Origin: Cycas panzhihuaensis
Taxonomy: Eukaryota > Cycadophyta
Length of the DNA stretch: 64,000 bases
Direction: 5' to 3'
Assembly: GCA_023213395.1 (NCBI GenBank)
Contig: CM041465.1
Location: forward strand, 251,851,741-251,915,740
Of the stretch, positions 34,249 to 46,770 are shown piece after piece. Each line of letters opens with the position of its first letter. The first letter of the stretch is position 1. Below the pieces are notes generated by a model. That model made no database searches and was not told the DNA's origin. It was given only the letters and a program-made list of their open reading frames with translations. The translations under genes and the position numbers were made by a program.

Positions 34249-37189
34249 GCGAATTTAGGTAAACCCTTACTCAAAATTTAGGAATCTCAAATATAATTTA
34301 TTTTCTCACATATTATATATACATTTGTTCCTTGTTATTTGCCTGAGGTGGTATGTGACTACCTATATTTGCTTGTCATTTATCTAATGTTGTATTTGAT
34401 TGGCCATTTATTTGGTTTACCTATACATATTGCATTTCTTTCACAATTGATATTTTCACCAACATCTCTCATATGTTATGGAGCTACATTAAAATTGAGT
34501 TAACATACAAAACAAAAATCTTTCTTACATTGTAATCTCTATCTTTTGTTGTTCATAAATTTTCTTAGTTTACTTTTTTTTTCTTTGATTTTAAATGTAA
34601 TTATTGATTTTATCTATTCCATTATGTAAATCTCTTCAAATACATGTGAATCAACTACTCATGGCCTAAAATTAATCATAACTTCTTCGCATGGAATCTA
34701 TTTTCTCCTATTGGTCTAATTTCATAATATTTAAGGTCAATTTCATAATAATCCCTCAAAAATAATGAAATCAATGCTTATTGGTATAAAAAACTAACTT
34801 CACAATATGTTTTGATATCTTTTCTCTCTTTGTTCTCTTTATTTCATTATAAATACCCTCATCACATTCACATTTTATATACATATCTTCACTTATATCT
34901 TGAGTATTTTACTCATGATTTAGTTGATTACAACTTCATACCATCTCCAACCCCTACTTTATTATTTTAATCATTATTATTATGGAGTTGATATTATCTT
35001 CCATTAATATCAATTTGATTGGTTTGATTTTTCTCTCATTTATCTATTTGATTTTGTTCTAAAAAATCTTAATTTCATCTCACTCTACTTATCTATTTTA
35101 TTACTTTATAAGAGCTATCAAGTGATTATTTATATAACTCATATATAATCTCATCACTAGACGAGGTAACTTGTGATTTTTATTTCCATTTAAGATTTGA
35201 TTTTCTTACCAAGATAATAGTGCCTGGCAGTTTTCTCTTGTGATATAATCTTACAGGTAGAAGGAATGAAAGGAATTACATGTGCAACAGTAAAGACTAT
35301 CATTAAATATAAACACATCTTCAATATTGAACTAGGTAAGTGCCTCTTTTGTACCCTACTTGATTTTTTTTTAATAATAGAAAAGAAGAAATATTATATA
35401 TGTTGCAAGCCAAGAACTCTTTCTTATTGAAAGTTATCATATGCTTTCATCACACATAGAAGAATACACCTCAACATGAGACTCATATTTTTCTCCTTAG
35501 GTATACACCTCAGCTCTAAACATCATACTGATTAGGTGAAGCAAAACCCCCTCCACCTTTATATTTAGCTGTATATACACCAGATGATTCACTTTTATCA
35601 CTTCCTTTCAATAATTGTTCATGTTACAATTATAAGCCCTGAAACTAATTGAAAATGCTTACATTAAGCTTTCCAACTGTTATCAAGCTGATGACAATAC
35701 TTTCATAAGACTTAGGCAAACTCTTCAAAGTGGAAGTGATTAACTCTTTATATTGCTTTACCAATTGTGTCAAGTTGATTCTTGAATACTTTAATCAGAT
35801 GTATGTAATGTACCATGCTCTCTAACAACTTAAGACTATACAATTGATTTACAAGCATTAATGCTCTTACATTATTCTTATTTTCATAAAGTGAAGTTAT
35901 TGTATACCATACTTCCTTTACTGTCCTAGCATCAAAATTCAATTTACTAATATATTAATTAATGCTAATATAATCTTATCATTAACATCACACTCAACTT
36001 GTGTAGTAACATTTGTTGTATGTCTCACTAATTTTCCTTTAATAAAATTCTACAAATTATTCAATATCAACAAAATCTTCATTTGATGCTTCTATATGCT
36101 ACAATTTTCAACACTTATTAATTTTTCCATGAAATCATAAAATATTGCCTTGCCATTTAATGTTAAAAATATCAAACTAAAATAAAATTTAAAAATAAGC
36201 TCAAGAGGACACCACAATGAACCTAAATAATCACCAACACATAATTTTATCTTCCTTTTTTTTCATTATTGATGATTTTTTTTGTTTTTGGCTCCACAAA
36301 CTATTGATTCTTCTATCACTCTATAGGGTGCCAAAAACCATAAACAAGCATGAAATATATGCAAAGAGCAATAAATATTACATCAAATGATTTTATGTTC
36401 ATATGACCACTCTCATGTAGTAGAAAATTTTAAAATAATTAGGAAAAATATTTTTGGTAAGTGAAAATAATACCTCCAAAAGATAAAATTATAAGAAGCT
36501 CTTTTAATCCAAATGACCATAAGATAATAACTAGGGGGTTAAAAAATGGATCTCAATTGGTTTTTAAATTTGATTAAAATAGATATAACTTTAAAGAAAT
36601 AAAGTATTTTTTTGAAAATTTTGACAAATTGTTGCCATTGTGCAATGTTGTACATTTAAGAGATTTTGTATGCTATGAATTTTATCTAGTATAATTTTGA
36701 TTCATCATTGGAGGGATGTAGTGATGCTAGATAGCATGAACTCATAAATCCATAGAATACATTGCATGCCTCCCATATTCCTCTTTCAAATTTACATTTA
36801 TGTTGTCCATAGTGTGGCCATATTGGTGTTTTCTTCTCTCTTAGAGAAGGTTGTGAAGAATGGGATCACTATTATATTAATTACAACCTCAAATTTTAAA
36901 TTCCCATTATTATCAAAAGCCACAATGGGTACTCTCCAATAGTTCTATTCTTGAAATGTAGAAAACTACATAAGACTTTCCTAATACAAGTATAAAGGTA
37001 TAGTGTCCCAAATACAAATTCACCACTCCAGCATTCCACTAGAACCAACTCACCCAATAGATTTTTAACACTTCATTACATCATTCTAGTGTTCTAATTT
37101 CTACATGTTCCAACATACTATTCTAATGAGCTATAATACTTCTCTCCAGTGTTTATAGCTTTCTCATAAAAACCATGGAAAACATTCAA
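34249..37189 (-). pseudogene. Copia-3 protease/gag region and leader, strongly decayed
   Basis: The only good coding match is 35748-35942 (minus, 64 codons), which has the copia gag capsid pattern: a KEVWYTI segment, YENKN, then LVNQLYSLKL and a hydrophobic helix. Flanking pieces up to about 36170 may also be gag. The stretch 34249-35650 should contain the nucleocapsid, protease and integrase N-terminus but shows no clear motif. Sequence 36170-37189 is leader without coding signals. Confidence 0.6.
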
Positions 37190-37200
37190 CTATGATACTA
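37189..37200 (-). promoter_or_regulatory. Copia-3 primer-binding-site relic
   Basis: The element strand reads TTAGTATCATAGTT just inside the 5' LTR, two or three changes from the initiator tRNA-Met site. Confidence 0.55.
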
Positions 37201-37202
37201 AT

Positions 37203-37326
37203 TGTAAAAAATAAATAAGACACAAATAGAATAATCAAGATAGAATTATTATAATAGAATTAGTTCACCAACATTTACTTATTAATTCATTGTGAATACA
37301 ACAATTATAACATGATAAGTACATAT
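37203..37326 (-). repeat. Copia-3 5' LTR, partial
   Basis: Aligns with the left half of 24093-24310 up to TATATATAGGA. Beyond that the match stops and G-rich sequence replaces the rest of the LTR. Confidence 0.7.
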
Positions 37327-37370
37327 ATATATAGGACAAGGGAGGGGGCGGGGGCAGGGGAGGGAGTGGG
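37327..37370 (+). repeat. G-rich run with quadruplex potential
   Basis: At least six runs of three or more G separated by one or two bases (GGGAGGGGGCGGGGGCAGGGG and on). This satisfies the simple G-quadruplex pattern. It sits at the break in the copia-3 5' LTR. Confidence 0.75.
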
Positions 37371-38249
37371 GGAAGAATAAGGAAGTGGCATTGAGCTAAT
37401 AATAGGTAGTGATAAGTTTAGTCAATTATGTTTGTTATCAAAGTATTATCCACTAGGGCAGGTTTGGTTGAATGATATATGTAAGTAATTTATATAAACA
37501 ATCTTTACTACTAAATCCAATTGGGTCAATTCTCTTTCTAATTCTCTAGTGTTGTAAATGCCTTGGATAAGTTACTCATTATCAATCAAGTGTCCCAATT
37601 ACAACTATTATTTCTTCTCTTTAGTGTACCAACCTATGGATGTCAAATTATATAAACCATGAGATTTGACCTAGGATGTTTTGAATTCAACAAGGGTTTC
37701 TAATAGCATTTCTTCAAGGAAATAGTGGCATGCTTTTGCATATAAATTTTGGTGGTGTAGCTCATCCCTAATTTTGGCAGTTTTATTAAATATGCTTCAA
37801 TTAATTCTTCATACAATACAAAAGCACAATACTCTAAATCACCATATTTTTCCTTCCATTTGAAGCATAATCCCTTCCCTCATGTGTGAGGACTAACAAT
37901 TGGTGCATTAAGGAATTAGTAGTAGAATTTAGTCAATCATATCACCTTTACTATCAAAAAGTGGTGCTTTTCCTTTTTTATAGAAAGCTAGTGTAGCCAC
38001 CCTGAATGATGCCCAACATTCTTATACAAACACTTTAGGAAAACTTAGAGATAGTGTTTTTGAGAATCAACTCTTTTACTTGTAGGGAAATAATGGCACG
38101 AAAGAAGGCTCACAAATTTGTTCCAAAAAATTATAGTGAAGTGAATTATCTTTTTTACCTTTATGTTTCTTAAATAGCAAGCAATTGCAAATTCCATATA
38201 TGAAGTTCATTCTAGAACATTAATTACATATTTTACTAGTTATCCTCCC
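37371..38249. other. No recognised gene
   Basis: AT-rich sequence between copia-3 and LINE-a. It may include an unrecognisable LINE-a 5' end. No open frame of interest. Confidence 0.4.
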
Positions 38250-38499
38250 CAAAAGTTGTCCTCAAGCAATGGATGCAAGAATCATTAAAAATATTTTATT
38301 ATAAAGTCAATCTTATCTAAAACATTTCAAAAGCCGCTTTCATCTTCATTATTACATTCCTAAAGGCCTTAGAGCAAGTTCTCAAATGAGGTCCCTGTAT
38401 GTGTTAAAGAAACCTTATAGTTTTCAATTGTTAAGAGCCAGAGTTTTTTTTAGACAAAAATGCTCCATCTAGATTTAGTTTCCTAGCCTTCCTCTACAC

Positions 38500-39080
38500 C
38501 TATAGACTTTTGTTAAGGACCTTCTTAAGCTATTTGTTGAATTTGTATCCCCAAAGCCACATAGGGAGTTCTATCTTGGATCGAATATCCATGTGTATAC
38601 CTGGGTGGATTTGTCAAAGGACCTTCCTAAATATATTTTGATTAAGTGTGGTAATTGAGTTCTTAAATAAAGGGTGGTTTTTCTCAACTCTCCTAATGCA
38701 TACTTCAAGTGCCATTCTAGGGACCATAGGATCAAACACTATCCTCTTTTTTTTAATAAATAGAATAAAGAGTGCCTCCCACCAAGGAAGACCTATAAGA
38801 TCTTATGATTGAGCACAAAAATGGGTGGATTGAAGTGCATAGTAAAAGACCCATCAATAAAGGTGGGAAAACCAAGCTCTTAAGAAAGAGGAAACAATTT
38901 TTTACTAAACCTCAAGTGAAGCATGGTTTAATTATAAAGAAGCCTTGGGAGGATTTAGAAAGGGAAAAAATAAAAAAATACATGAACCAAAGTCCAAATT
39001 CAATGACCTTCCTCCAACCCTTCCCCAACCTATCTCACTTACCAACCTCCCTAGGCTACAAGAAAATAAGCCATGAGTAA
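38500..39080 (+). pseudogene. LINE-a ORF1 (DUF4283 and zinc knuckle) pseudogene
   Basis: Near 38595-38750 the frame gives VYTWVDLSKDLP followed by a segment ending YFKCHSRDHRIKHYP, the plant LINE ORF1 pattern (VWVDLxxLP ... C-x-C-H-S-x-x-H-x4-C) with some Cys lost. The following open frame 38805-39080 is Lys-rich and basic, as in the ORF1 C-terminal region. ORF1 protein binds element RNA. Confidence 0.65.
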
Positions 39081-39149
39081 CAAAAATCCAAGGGGCAATA
39101 ATTAATTATGAACAAATTTGATCTATTGATTAAAAGACTAAAAGCCAAT

Positions 39150-42100
39150 ATCAATACATTTGAACTCTTGGGCTCCATCCCAAATGAATGAGGGTTAATA
39201 TAGATATAAAGGAGGTTGACCACATTAAGCATGGCTACCTAGAATGTTCAAGATCTCATAGATCCTCACTAAAGAAGTATGGTTAGGAGGTTCCAACATA
39301 AAATCCACCAACTAATCTTCTACTTGTAAAAACTTGGAGTGTATTGGTCAAAACCATCAATTTTCTCTTTCCTAATTTCTTTTTGTCAGCCCAAGTATGT
39401 GTAGCTCAAAACCTTACATAATAATGGTAATGAGGGAAATTGTGATTTTGGTTAAGCCTTCCTTTAATAGTAAGATTATCCTATCTAGGTTTGATACAGA
39501 TAGTAGATGTGTTTGGATTTTAGTTTAAATTAATAATATATTGTAAGGGGTTATTAAATTTTATGGTTCTAGTCATCCATTAGAAAGAGAAACTCTCTAG
39601 AAGTAGTTAGAGAATAGTTTACCTAAAGGCTCATAAATATTATGCAAGGAGTTCAACATGATTGAGTCCTCTCTCAACAAGACTGGTGGATAGCCTTTCA
39701 AGTAGAAACAAGAAAAAAAACTATGCATGGATGGGCTTGAAAAATAAGTAATTGTATATGATCCCAATGTTGGTAAATACGATGATCATGACTCTTAGTT
39801 CACATGGTTAAATATGTATGCCAAGCATGATCACATATTTAAAATGCTTGATAGATCCATAATGACAAATGATAATCATTTTCATATCCTTCTTGGGGAC
39901 GGCAAGCCCATGAACATTTTGAGTGAGATTGCCTTGTCAAATTGCCACCCTATTTCTTTTGTCCTTTCTTGGGAGACAAATAAAACCCCATGTTAGATGA
40001 CACTTTTAAAACTTTATACTTTCCACCTAGCTTTGCTAATATGCACAAATAGTATTAAGTAGGTCTAGTATCCATCACCTTATCCTAGAGAGGAAAAGAC
40101 TAGATAACTGCATGGAAGAAAGCTATTAGCAAAACTACTTCCTTTCTTAGGGGCTATGGCAAATAGGTAGAGTTAATGATAGGGAAAGTTAAGAATCTAG
40201 CTCTCAAAGGCTAGCTAATATTAGACTTAGTAAGGAATAAACCTCTTTTAACGAAGCTCTCCAAAAAATGTTATGCATGTGGCTAACGAATAATGGGTTA
40301 TTAAAATGAAAAGGGCTAAAGGTATGCAAATTCATGTCCAATCTAATTGGATTAATAAAGGAGATAAATGTTCCAAGTTCTTCTTCCAAGCAGTAAGCAT
40401 CAAGGGGCATAAGGGCTCTGAAACCCCCCCAGGGCAACATCATGACTCAAGAGCATATTAGTGAGGAATATTTGGCTTACTATATACAAGTTGTCCAAGC
40501 TCAAGCTTCTTATCAAGATATGGTAGATGCCTTGGAAGAATGCCTTCAAATGATTCCCACAAAGATTAACATCTTTTGGTAATAAGCTTGTGAAGCACTA
40601 ATAAAACCTAAAGAGATCAACGATGCCCTACTTAAAATGCCCAATAAGAAGGCACTAAGTATTAATGGATTCCTTGAGTTTTATAATTTTTCCTAGTATT
40701 ATATTACTCTAGTTCTACTCAAAGTCCATAACAAGGCTTTTGAAGTAAACATATTATATACTAAAACAAACCAGGGTAATGTCAAGCTCATTCTCAAAGG
40801 AGGAGATCTTGAGGCAAGCACCAACTGGTATCTCATTAGGTTGTTGAATATCTATTATAAGATCTTTGACAAGGCATGAACCAAAATAACTCATCATGTC
40901 CTCTAAAAGGCTATTATATTAGAACAAATAAGATTCATCAAGGGTCAATTCATACTAGACAATGTCATCATTATTTAGGAACTTATGGAATGGTCTTGGG
41001 CTTTATCTCATGATAATTTATTTAAGAAAAAAGCTTATGAAATGGTATGAGTGATCATTCATTTTTAAAATGCTTAAGGCTCTTGGATTTGGGGAAAGAT
41101 TTAGTAGAATGGTCTAAAACCTTTCTATAGATGTTTCAATTGGTATATACGTTAATGGCTTGATCACTTAGCCTATCAAACTAAAACATTCTATAAGACA
41201 AGGTTGCCCTCTTACTCCATCTTTGTTTATACTTACAATAAATGCTTTAGGATACTTGCTTTAAGATAAGGTTGGTCAAGTGTTGATTAGAGGAATCTCT
41301 CTATTAGGAGAAGCAGCAAGACATTTGGTCAATGGCCAATTTATTGATAACTCCTTTCTGATGATTCAAGCAAACCTTAAGTAGATGGTGAAAACCCTTA
41401 AGGCTATGCAAGCATTATACCTAGCTTTAGGGTTGAAAATTTAATGGAGAAAAGCAATGTGCTTCATTCAATCATCAAGAGGCATGCCCTATTGGCTAAA
41501 GGATTATAAATTATTCAAATTCAAAGCCAGGGATATTTTCAAGTTTTTGGTGAACCCAGTTGACTTTTAGTTTTCTTTGGTGGATATGTGGCCACATGCC
41601 AACAAGAAGGTGGAGAAAAAGCTCATTTATCAGTCTTCAAAATGCCTTTCTTTAGCTAGCAAGTACCAAGCCTACTCCAAAATGTTGGCAATGACTTGTA
41701 TATTATTCCTCTTATTGGGCTCCCTCTAATGCAACCTATGATAAGCTTATGAGATGTTTTAGAGTTTTCACGTGGTCCCTTAGGAAGGAGAGAAAAGGGG
41801 TTTATCAAATTAATTAGAAAATCTATTGCAAAAATAAGTCCAACAAAGTTAAGTCTTATTAATTTCAAGCTTCAAGGGCAAGCTTTATGTGCAAATGGCT
41901 AATTAGAGATTGCAAAGAGGCTTCAAGAGTTTTGGTTAGGAATAATCTATCTCAATTCAAGACATATTAACACAATGGCTTTACTCTCTCACTATATATA
42001 CCTCTTATTTCCTTAGCATCTCTCAAAGAAACCAGTTCTTTGATTCTTAAATCCATCAAAAGTTCTTGGGAAGACTATAAGAAGTGGCTAATGTGGCAAG

Positions 42101-42800
42101 GATATGAACCTAAGAAGGGTATGTCCCTTTAAGAATACTTAATATGGTGGTTTCCCTTAATAATAAAGGATGGAGCTTATCTAGGACAAATTCCTTGGTC
42201 TAAAGCCAAGAGGTTAAGCAAGAAGGGGTTGTCTACCATTAGACAACTCTTTGACCAAGGGTGAGGAAGATGGAAGCCACGTCTAATTATTAAATATGAA
42301 TTTTGATTAAAAGCTTCAAATAGCTTCATTATTGAATAAATCTAGAATTGTGGTTCGATTGTATAAATCATTACAATGGCCACTTTTGAGAACTCCAACT
42401 GGTGGAATGATAGGCTTCAAATTAGTACAAGCTAGTCACTAAATTCTTAATGTTATATGTGTATAAACTTCTTACTAAAAGGAACCAAATAAGTGATAGA
42501 TTAAATAAAATCTAGAATATTATATGTAGAAAGGAAACTTGGTTAAGAAGGTTTTAAAGACTATTGAAGATGCCTTCAAAGTTGAAAAGGGCCTTTTTTG
42601 CTTGGTCAATTTTGCAAAATGGGTTTGATATCAAATCTAGACTAGCCAAGCTAGATTATATAGATGTGACAGGTGCCATCTACACACAACCTGAAACTCT
42701 TTTACACCTCTTTTGTTAGTGCCTATTTGCAAAATCAACATAGGATTAGGTCAACTTATTTGCTAGCCCAATCATATTTGGAAAATTTTATTCAAATGTC
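39150..42800 (+). pseudogene. LINE-a ORF2 (endonuclease, RT, zf-RVT) pseudogene
   Basis: Endonuclease C-terminus near 39800-39990: FTWLN then NCHPISFVLSW (family SDHxPI), with LDRS between. RT: about 40650-41440, with INGFLEFY (family PDGFxxxFY), an LNIYYKI box, IRFIKGQFILDNV, then SIRQGCPLTPSLF near 41190. The catalytic box is FIDNS near 41341, so the second Asp of F-x-DD is Asn. A zf-RVT-like part (FFAWSILQNGF ... ETLLHLFC) lies at about 42590-42720. Not functional. Confidence 0.75.
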
Positions 42801-43027
42801 CTTCTTCTAGGGGATAATAGAGGACTTCTTGAGGACTTTCACCCTTTCCCAAGACGTGCTTGGACCAAAAATTTTATACTGCGTTTAGAAACACAAACTC
42901 TCTTGGTTTTTATAACAGTCTCCCTATTTAAGGTTCGTTAATAATGTGATCATTTTTGTGTCATTTGTAAAGAAGATCTAACTTAGGCTCTCCCACTTTT
43001 AAGAGCTTATTAATCACTAGGGCTATA

Positions 43028-43418
43028 TGTTAAAACTTATAATGTTAGCTTTATTACCATGTAAATTACATGTATATGTGTATAATTATGTACTTTATAC
43101 ATGACCTCATTTGTAATTTTATCATGTTTTGTAAATGTGTTGGGTCTATCACTTGTGCTGATATGTCGGCTAATTAGATCCTTGTAAATATGGGTAGACT
43201 ACTTATATATTGGGCATTTTTCCTATTATTTATACATTGAATTATTATTAATGTGGAAGTTCTACCGAATTGGAGCCTCACGGAGTGACAAATTCACCCG
43301 TGAACCTTTACACATCTCAGTTATACACTTGTGTGATTGAATATTTTATTATTTGAGTAGTTTTGCTTTGTATTTTGATAGATGCATATAGTATTTAGAT
43401 CTTGGAAGTGTTATCCCA
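43028..43418 (+). repeat. Copia-4 5' LTR (start uncertain)
   Basis: The right end is set by the primer site at 43419. TGTTAAAAC at 43028 and TGTTGGGTC at 43139 are possible starts. No 3' LTR exists for comparison. Confidence 0.5.
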
Positions 43419-43430
43419 TGGTATTTGAGC
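43419..43430 (+). promoter_or_regulatory. Copia-4 primer-binding site
   Basis: TGGTATTTGAGC, followed by C; two changes from the initiator tRNA-Met consensus. Confidence 0.75.
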
Positions 43431-45441
43431 CATTGCATGCTCTGTTTAGTATTATTTTAAAAAACAAGTGAAAAATAGAGGCATGTTTGCTTATAACGGT
43501 ACCTCGTTCCCACATTTTTAAATATTTTCTCTTAATATTAGGTGGCCTCCAGTCAATCTGAAGCCATTACTAGTGATTTTAAGATCATATCAGTGAGCAT
43601 TTACTGAGTTTTAAGTTGGTTGCAAACCACAAAGCTCTCAACTCTATTTTTTGTTGAAACTACTCTATTTTAGCCCTTTGCCAACCTTAACTTATTCATG
43701 TAGGCCATATCTCACATCCAAATGAAGTGCTATCAATTCTAACAGTCCTCTAAGGCTGATCAAGCTCTATTGCAGGCAATTTCATAAAGGATTATGGGTT
43801 TGTTTACCTATTTGTAACCTCAAGCATCCATTTGACCTCCACAAGATCGAGCAACTTTGTTTGATGTCGTTTCTCTCCATTGAAGCTATGAATCTACTTG
43901 AGAATGGGTGCTAAGCATGTAGATTCAAGATCCATCGATCTTGGACCTTCCCTAAAGTGATTTCAAGCTTAAATCATGCCAAAAACTTATGTAACCTCGT
44001 GCGCACACCATGAAAAGTTGTACAGTTATTTGCATGTTGAAAATTTTATATTTTAAACTCTATCATTCATAAAGTTTGATCTTCATTAAGTTAAATTTAT
44101 GTTTATAACTTAAATCCAGTGTTTAACCACTATGATTGATCATATTTAAGCTAATATAACCCAATTTTTAGCAAAAAAGGGGCAGATCTCAAAAAAGTTT
44201 AATCATCTTTTATAATTTTTGCATTTGTAAAATGTTTAGGCCATATTTCATTGAGATTTAAAGTCTGCAACCCCCTTACCTCTCCAGCGGGCGATCAAAT
44301 GCAATAGTTTGGTGACCAAGGGCCAACTTTCAAAGGGGCTTAAGCCCAATCTTCACTTTTTTTAACTCATAAAGAGTACCTGCTATAGTTTCTATCATAA
44401 CTTTCCAATCGAGAGTCAGAATCAAGTGTCGTTTGAACCATTGGAAAGCTAATTTAGACCGATACAATTTAAAGTTAGTTTGAGCTTAATTTTAATTTAG
44501 TTTGAAGGAGTTCTAACTTGGTAAATTTGGGTAATTTTTTTAGCATTCTTAAACTTTCTTTCATCACTTGAAGGCTTAAATTTAGATTTTTCTAAGACTC
44601 TTTGTTGTTATATGCTATTGTTTATTGTTAGATAGCTACTCTAATATGTTTTTTGGGCTAATAAAGTGCTTTTGGTTAGTTTTTTATAGTTGTTTTCCTT
44701 AGAGATTGAGGTGGACCTTCTTACTACAAGCCCGCTTAAAGAGCTTTCTAAACCTCTCATTTTCTTTTAATTTCTTATATTTCCTTTTACTTTTTAGCTT
44801 TTCTTTACAAATCAATATTTAACTTGAAACATTAACTGAGATAATTCTAAATTAATAAGACAACCTTATCAGCCTTACAAAGGGAATGGTTAAGACCCCT
44901 AAAGTTACCACTCTGCACACGCCTTTAGTATTTCTCTAATTTATTGAGGAAACCATTGGCTATAAGGTGTATAAAGTGGTAGGTTGAAGTAGAAAACTTT
45001 TCTTTGGTGATTGGAGACCAAGCTAAACTTGGAGGTAGTGAATGCCTTGGTTGTTAAGTTCTCACTACTAGATCTATCGCTAAGCATAAGTCTGACGTAG
45101 GTGGATCTACGGATTAAGGGGGTCTTTGACCTTCATATCAGCTTTATACACTGAAGTATATAGAGCCTTGAACTCATGTACTAGTATATAAGGCCCTTGG
45201 TTTACCACTTGTGGGTAGGAGCTACTATATAGGATAGTAATCAAGAACTTTCTTAGAGACCCTAAAATTTAGAGCTCTAGATTAATAGCCCCTGGGTAGA
45301 TTAGTACATAAACACTTAAAACTCAAAACAAAAAGATACTTAGAAAATAGCATCACAAATACTATTATCAAACACAATTAAACTTAATGGCATTAACAAC
45401 TTTATCCCTTAGAAGAAATAAGTAAAAAACTTGCTTACTAT
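43431..45441 (+). other. Copia-4 leader
   Basis: Non-coding. Contains a module near 44390-44500 with TATCATAACTTTCCAATCGA that resembles a module in the copia-2 leader (18840-18960 on its element strand), then the conserved block 44868-45305. Confidence 0.65.
44868..45305 (+). other. Leader block conserved with copia-2
   Basis: Counterpart of 17330-17785. It shares GACCCCTAAAGTTACCAC, CTACTAGATCT, AAGCATAAGTCTG, TATATAGAGCC and GGGTAGG in order. The frame matching the copia-2 open frame has several stops here. It lies about 140 bp upstream of the gag start. Confidence 0.7.
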
Positions 45442-46770
45442 GAATGACTTTTAGACCTATGTCAATGGTGACATACCCTTACCTAGATCAACCCAAGACC
45501 CTAATGACTCTAGCATCATAATCCCACTAGATCTTATTGCTTTAGCTAACTTTAAAGCTAAAGACAATATAGTCTTGTCCTTCCTCCACTTACTGGTAGA
45601 AGACTAAGTGGACTAGAACATAGAAATAATCAAAACCTTTCATGAAGCATGGACCATCCTTTGTACTCTCTTCGAGAGAAAAGATGAGTCAAGGTCCTTG
45701 ACTCTTAAAGCATGCATTTTTTCCATCTCATTTGTAGGTAATTTTACATCCCATCTAACCAAAATAAATACCATTAGAAATCAATTAATAATCCTAGGAT
45801 AACCTCCTTTAGACCATGATCTGGTATCTAGCATTCTAAATATTCTTCCAATAGAATACAACAGCTTTGTCTCTAAAGTTCATGATAACTACACAAAGAT
45901 AGACTTTATCACCTTTGAGGGGCTTCTGCTAAGAGAAGAGAATATTTTCAATCGACTAAGGGTAACATCTACCTCTGACTCAAGCCCTGCATTTGCAACT
46001 TGGAACTCAGAGAGGGACAAGACTACATAAAGACCAACTCAACAATCCAATCAACTTCAAAGTCTTACTCAACAATTAGACTCATTAAACATCTCCCAAG
46101 AGCCAAATCAGTTGCTAACTCAGCATCAACCACATCAAGTTGGTACTTTCTCCAATTAAAGTCAGTAACCTCAATAGTCCTAGCAACCACCACAACCTCA
46201 AATAAAAAAGAATCAATAGAGTAGACCTAATGTCACTTGCTTATACTATAGAAAAATTAGTCACCTTGTTATTGAATGTAGGAGGCATTAGGTTGATCTA
46301 TAAATATTGTAAAATCAAGGGAGGACAATCTTATAGGCCTAGCCTCTAATAAGCAACCCTATATTATCAACAAGCAACCCTATTTTATCCATAAGGAGCA
46401 CCCAACTTTCAACAAGGTAGACAAAGCTATCAATAACAAGGATGAAGTTATCAACAAGGAGGACCATTCCCTTTATGAGGATCCCCTTATCCACAATAAG
46501 GAGACCCCACTCTATAACAAGGTACCCCTACTTCTAATAAGGAGGCCTTATCTTGTAATAAGAAGGCCATATCTATCCACAAGGAGAGGTATCATTTCAA
46601 TAACCACACTAATTCTATCAACAAAATTGGACTCCAAGACCTAATCAAAGTCAAAGACAGTAGAACAAATAGTGATTCCCACCTAGGAATCAAAGGAACC
46701 CTAACACTCAGTAAGGAGGCCATGTGGTAGACACCTAGGACACCTCCTCACAAAACCTATTTTTCGCAAC
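45442..46770 (+). pseudogene. Copia-4 gag pseudogene
   Basis: Starts MND at 45442 with a stop soon after. Capsid relics are in 45540-45960 (charged and leucine-rich helices including an AWTILCTLF-like segment). A Gln/Ser/Thr-rich linker spans 46000-46220. The zinc knuckle relic CLYYRKISHLVIEC at about 46228-46270 has one Cys as Tyr and Gly as Ser. Then a Gln-Gly-Pro-Tyr repeat tract (46340-46620). Multiple stops. Confidence 0.7.
46340..46620 (+). repeat. Degenerate Gln/Gly/Pro-rich coding repeat in copia-4 gag
   Basis: Repeated CAACAAGGa-like cores every 24-30 bp (AACAAGGTAGACAAAGC, CAACAAGGAGGACCA, AATAAGGAGACCCC, AACAAGGTACCCC, AATAAGGAGGCC), giving QQGxP-type peptide repeats in the gag frame. 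Several CAA codons have become TAA. Confidence 0.65.

Larger units (their letters stand above)
24093..37326 (-). mobile_element. Copia-3: old Ty1/copia retrotransposon with two nested insertions
   Basis: Related terminal segments (24093-24310 and 37203-37326) share TGTnAAAAATAAATnAG, TTATTAATTCATTnTnAATAC and ATAATTATAACATGATAAGTACAT. Between them, on the minus strand, are RNase H (24360-25123), RT (27685-28420), integrase (28800-29461, partly duplicated at 33712-34248) and gag (near 35748-35942). It is interrupted by an LTR element (25129-27679) and by gypsy-2 (29455-33711). Removing both gives a copia element of roughly 6 kb. It is heavily decayed. Confidence 0.85.
38250..42900 (+). mobile_element. 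LINE-a: degenerate L1-type non-LTR retrotransposon
   Basis: ORF1, endonuclease, RT and a zf-RVT-like region follow one another on the plus strand without LTRs. Boundaries are approximate: no target-site duplication or A-rich tail was found, and no RNase H was recognised. All parts contain stops and frameshifts. It appears much older than LINE-b at 55622-60487. Confidence 0.75.
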
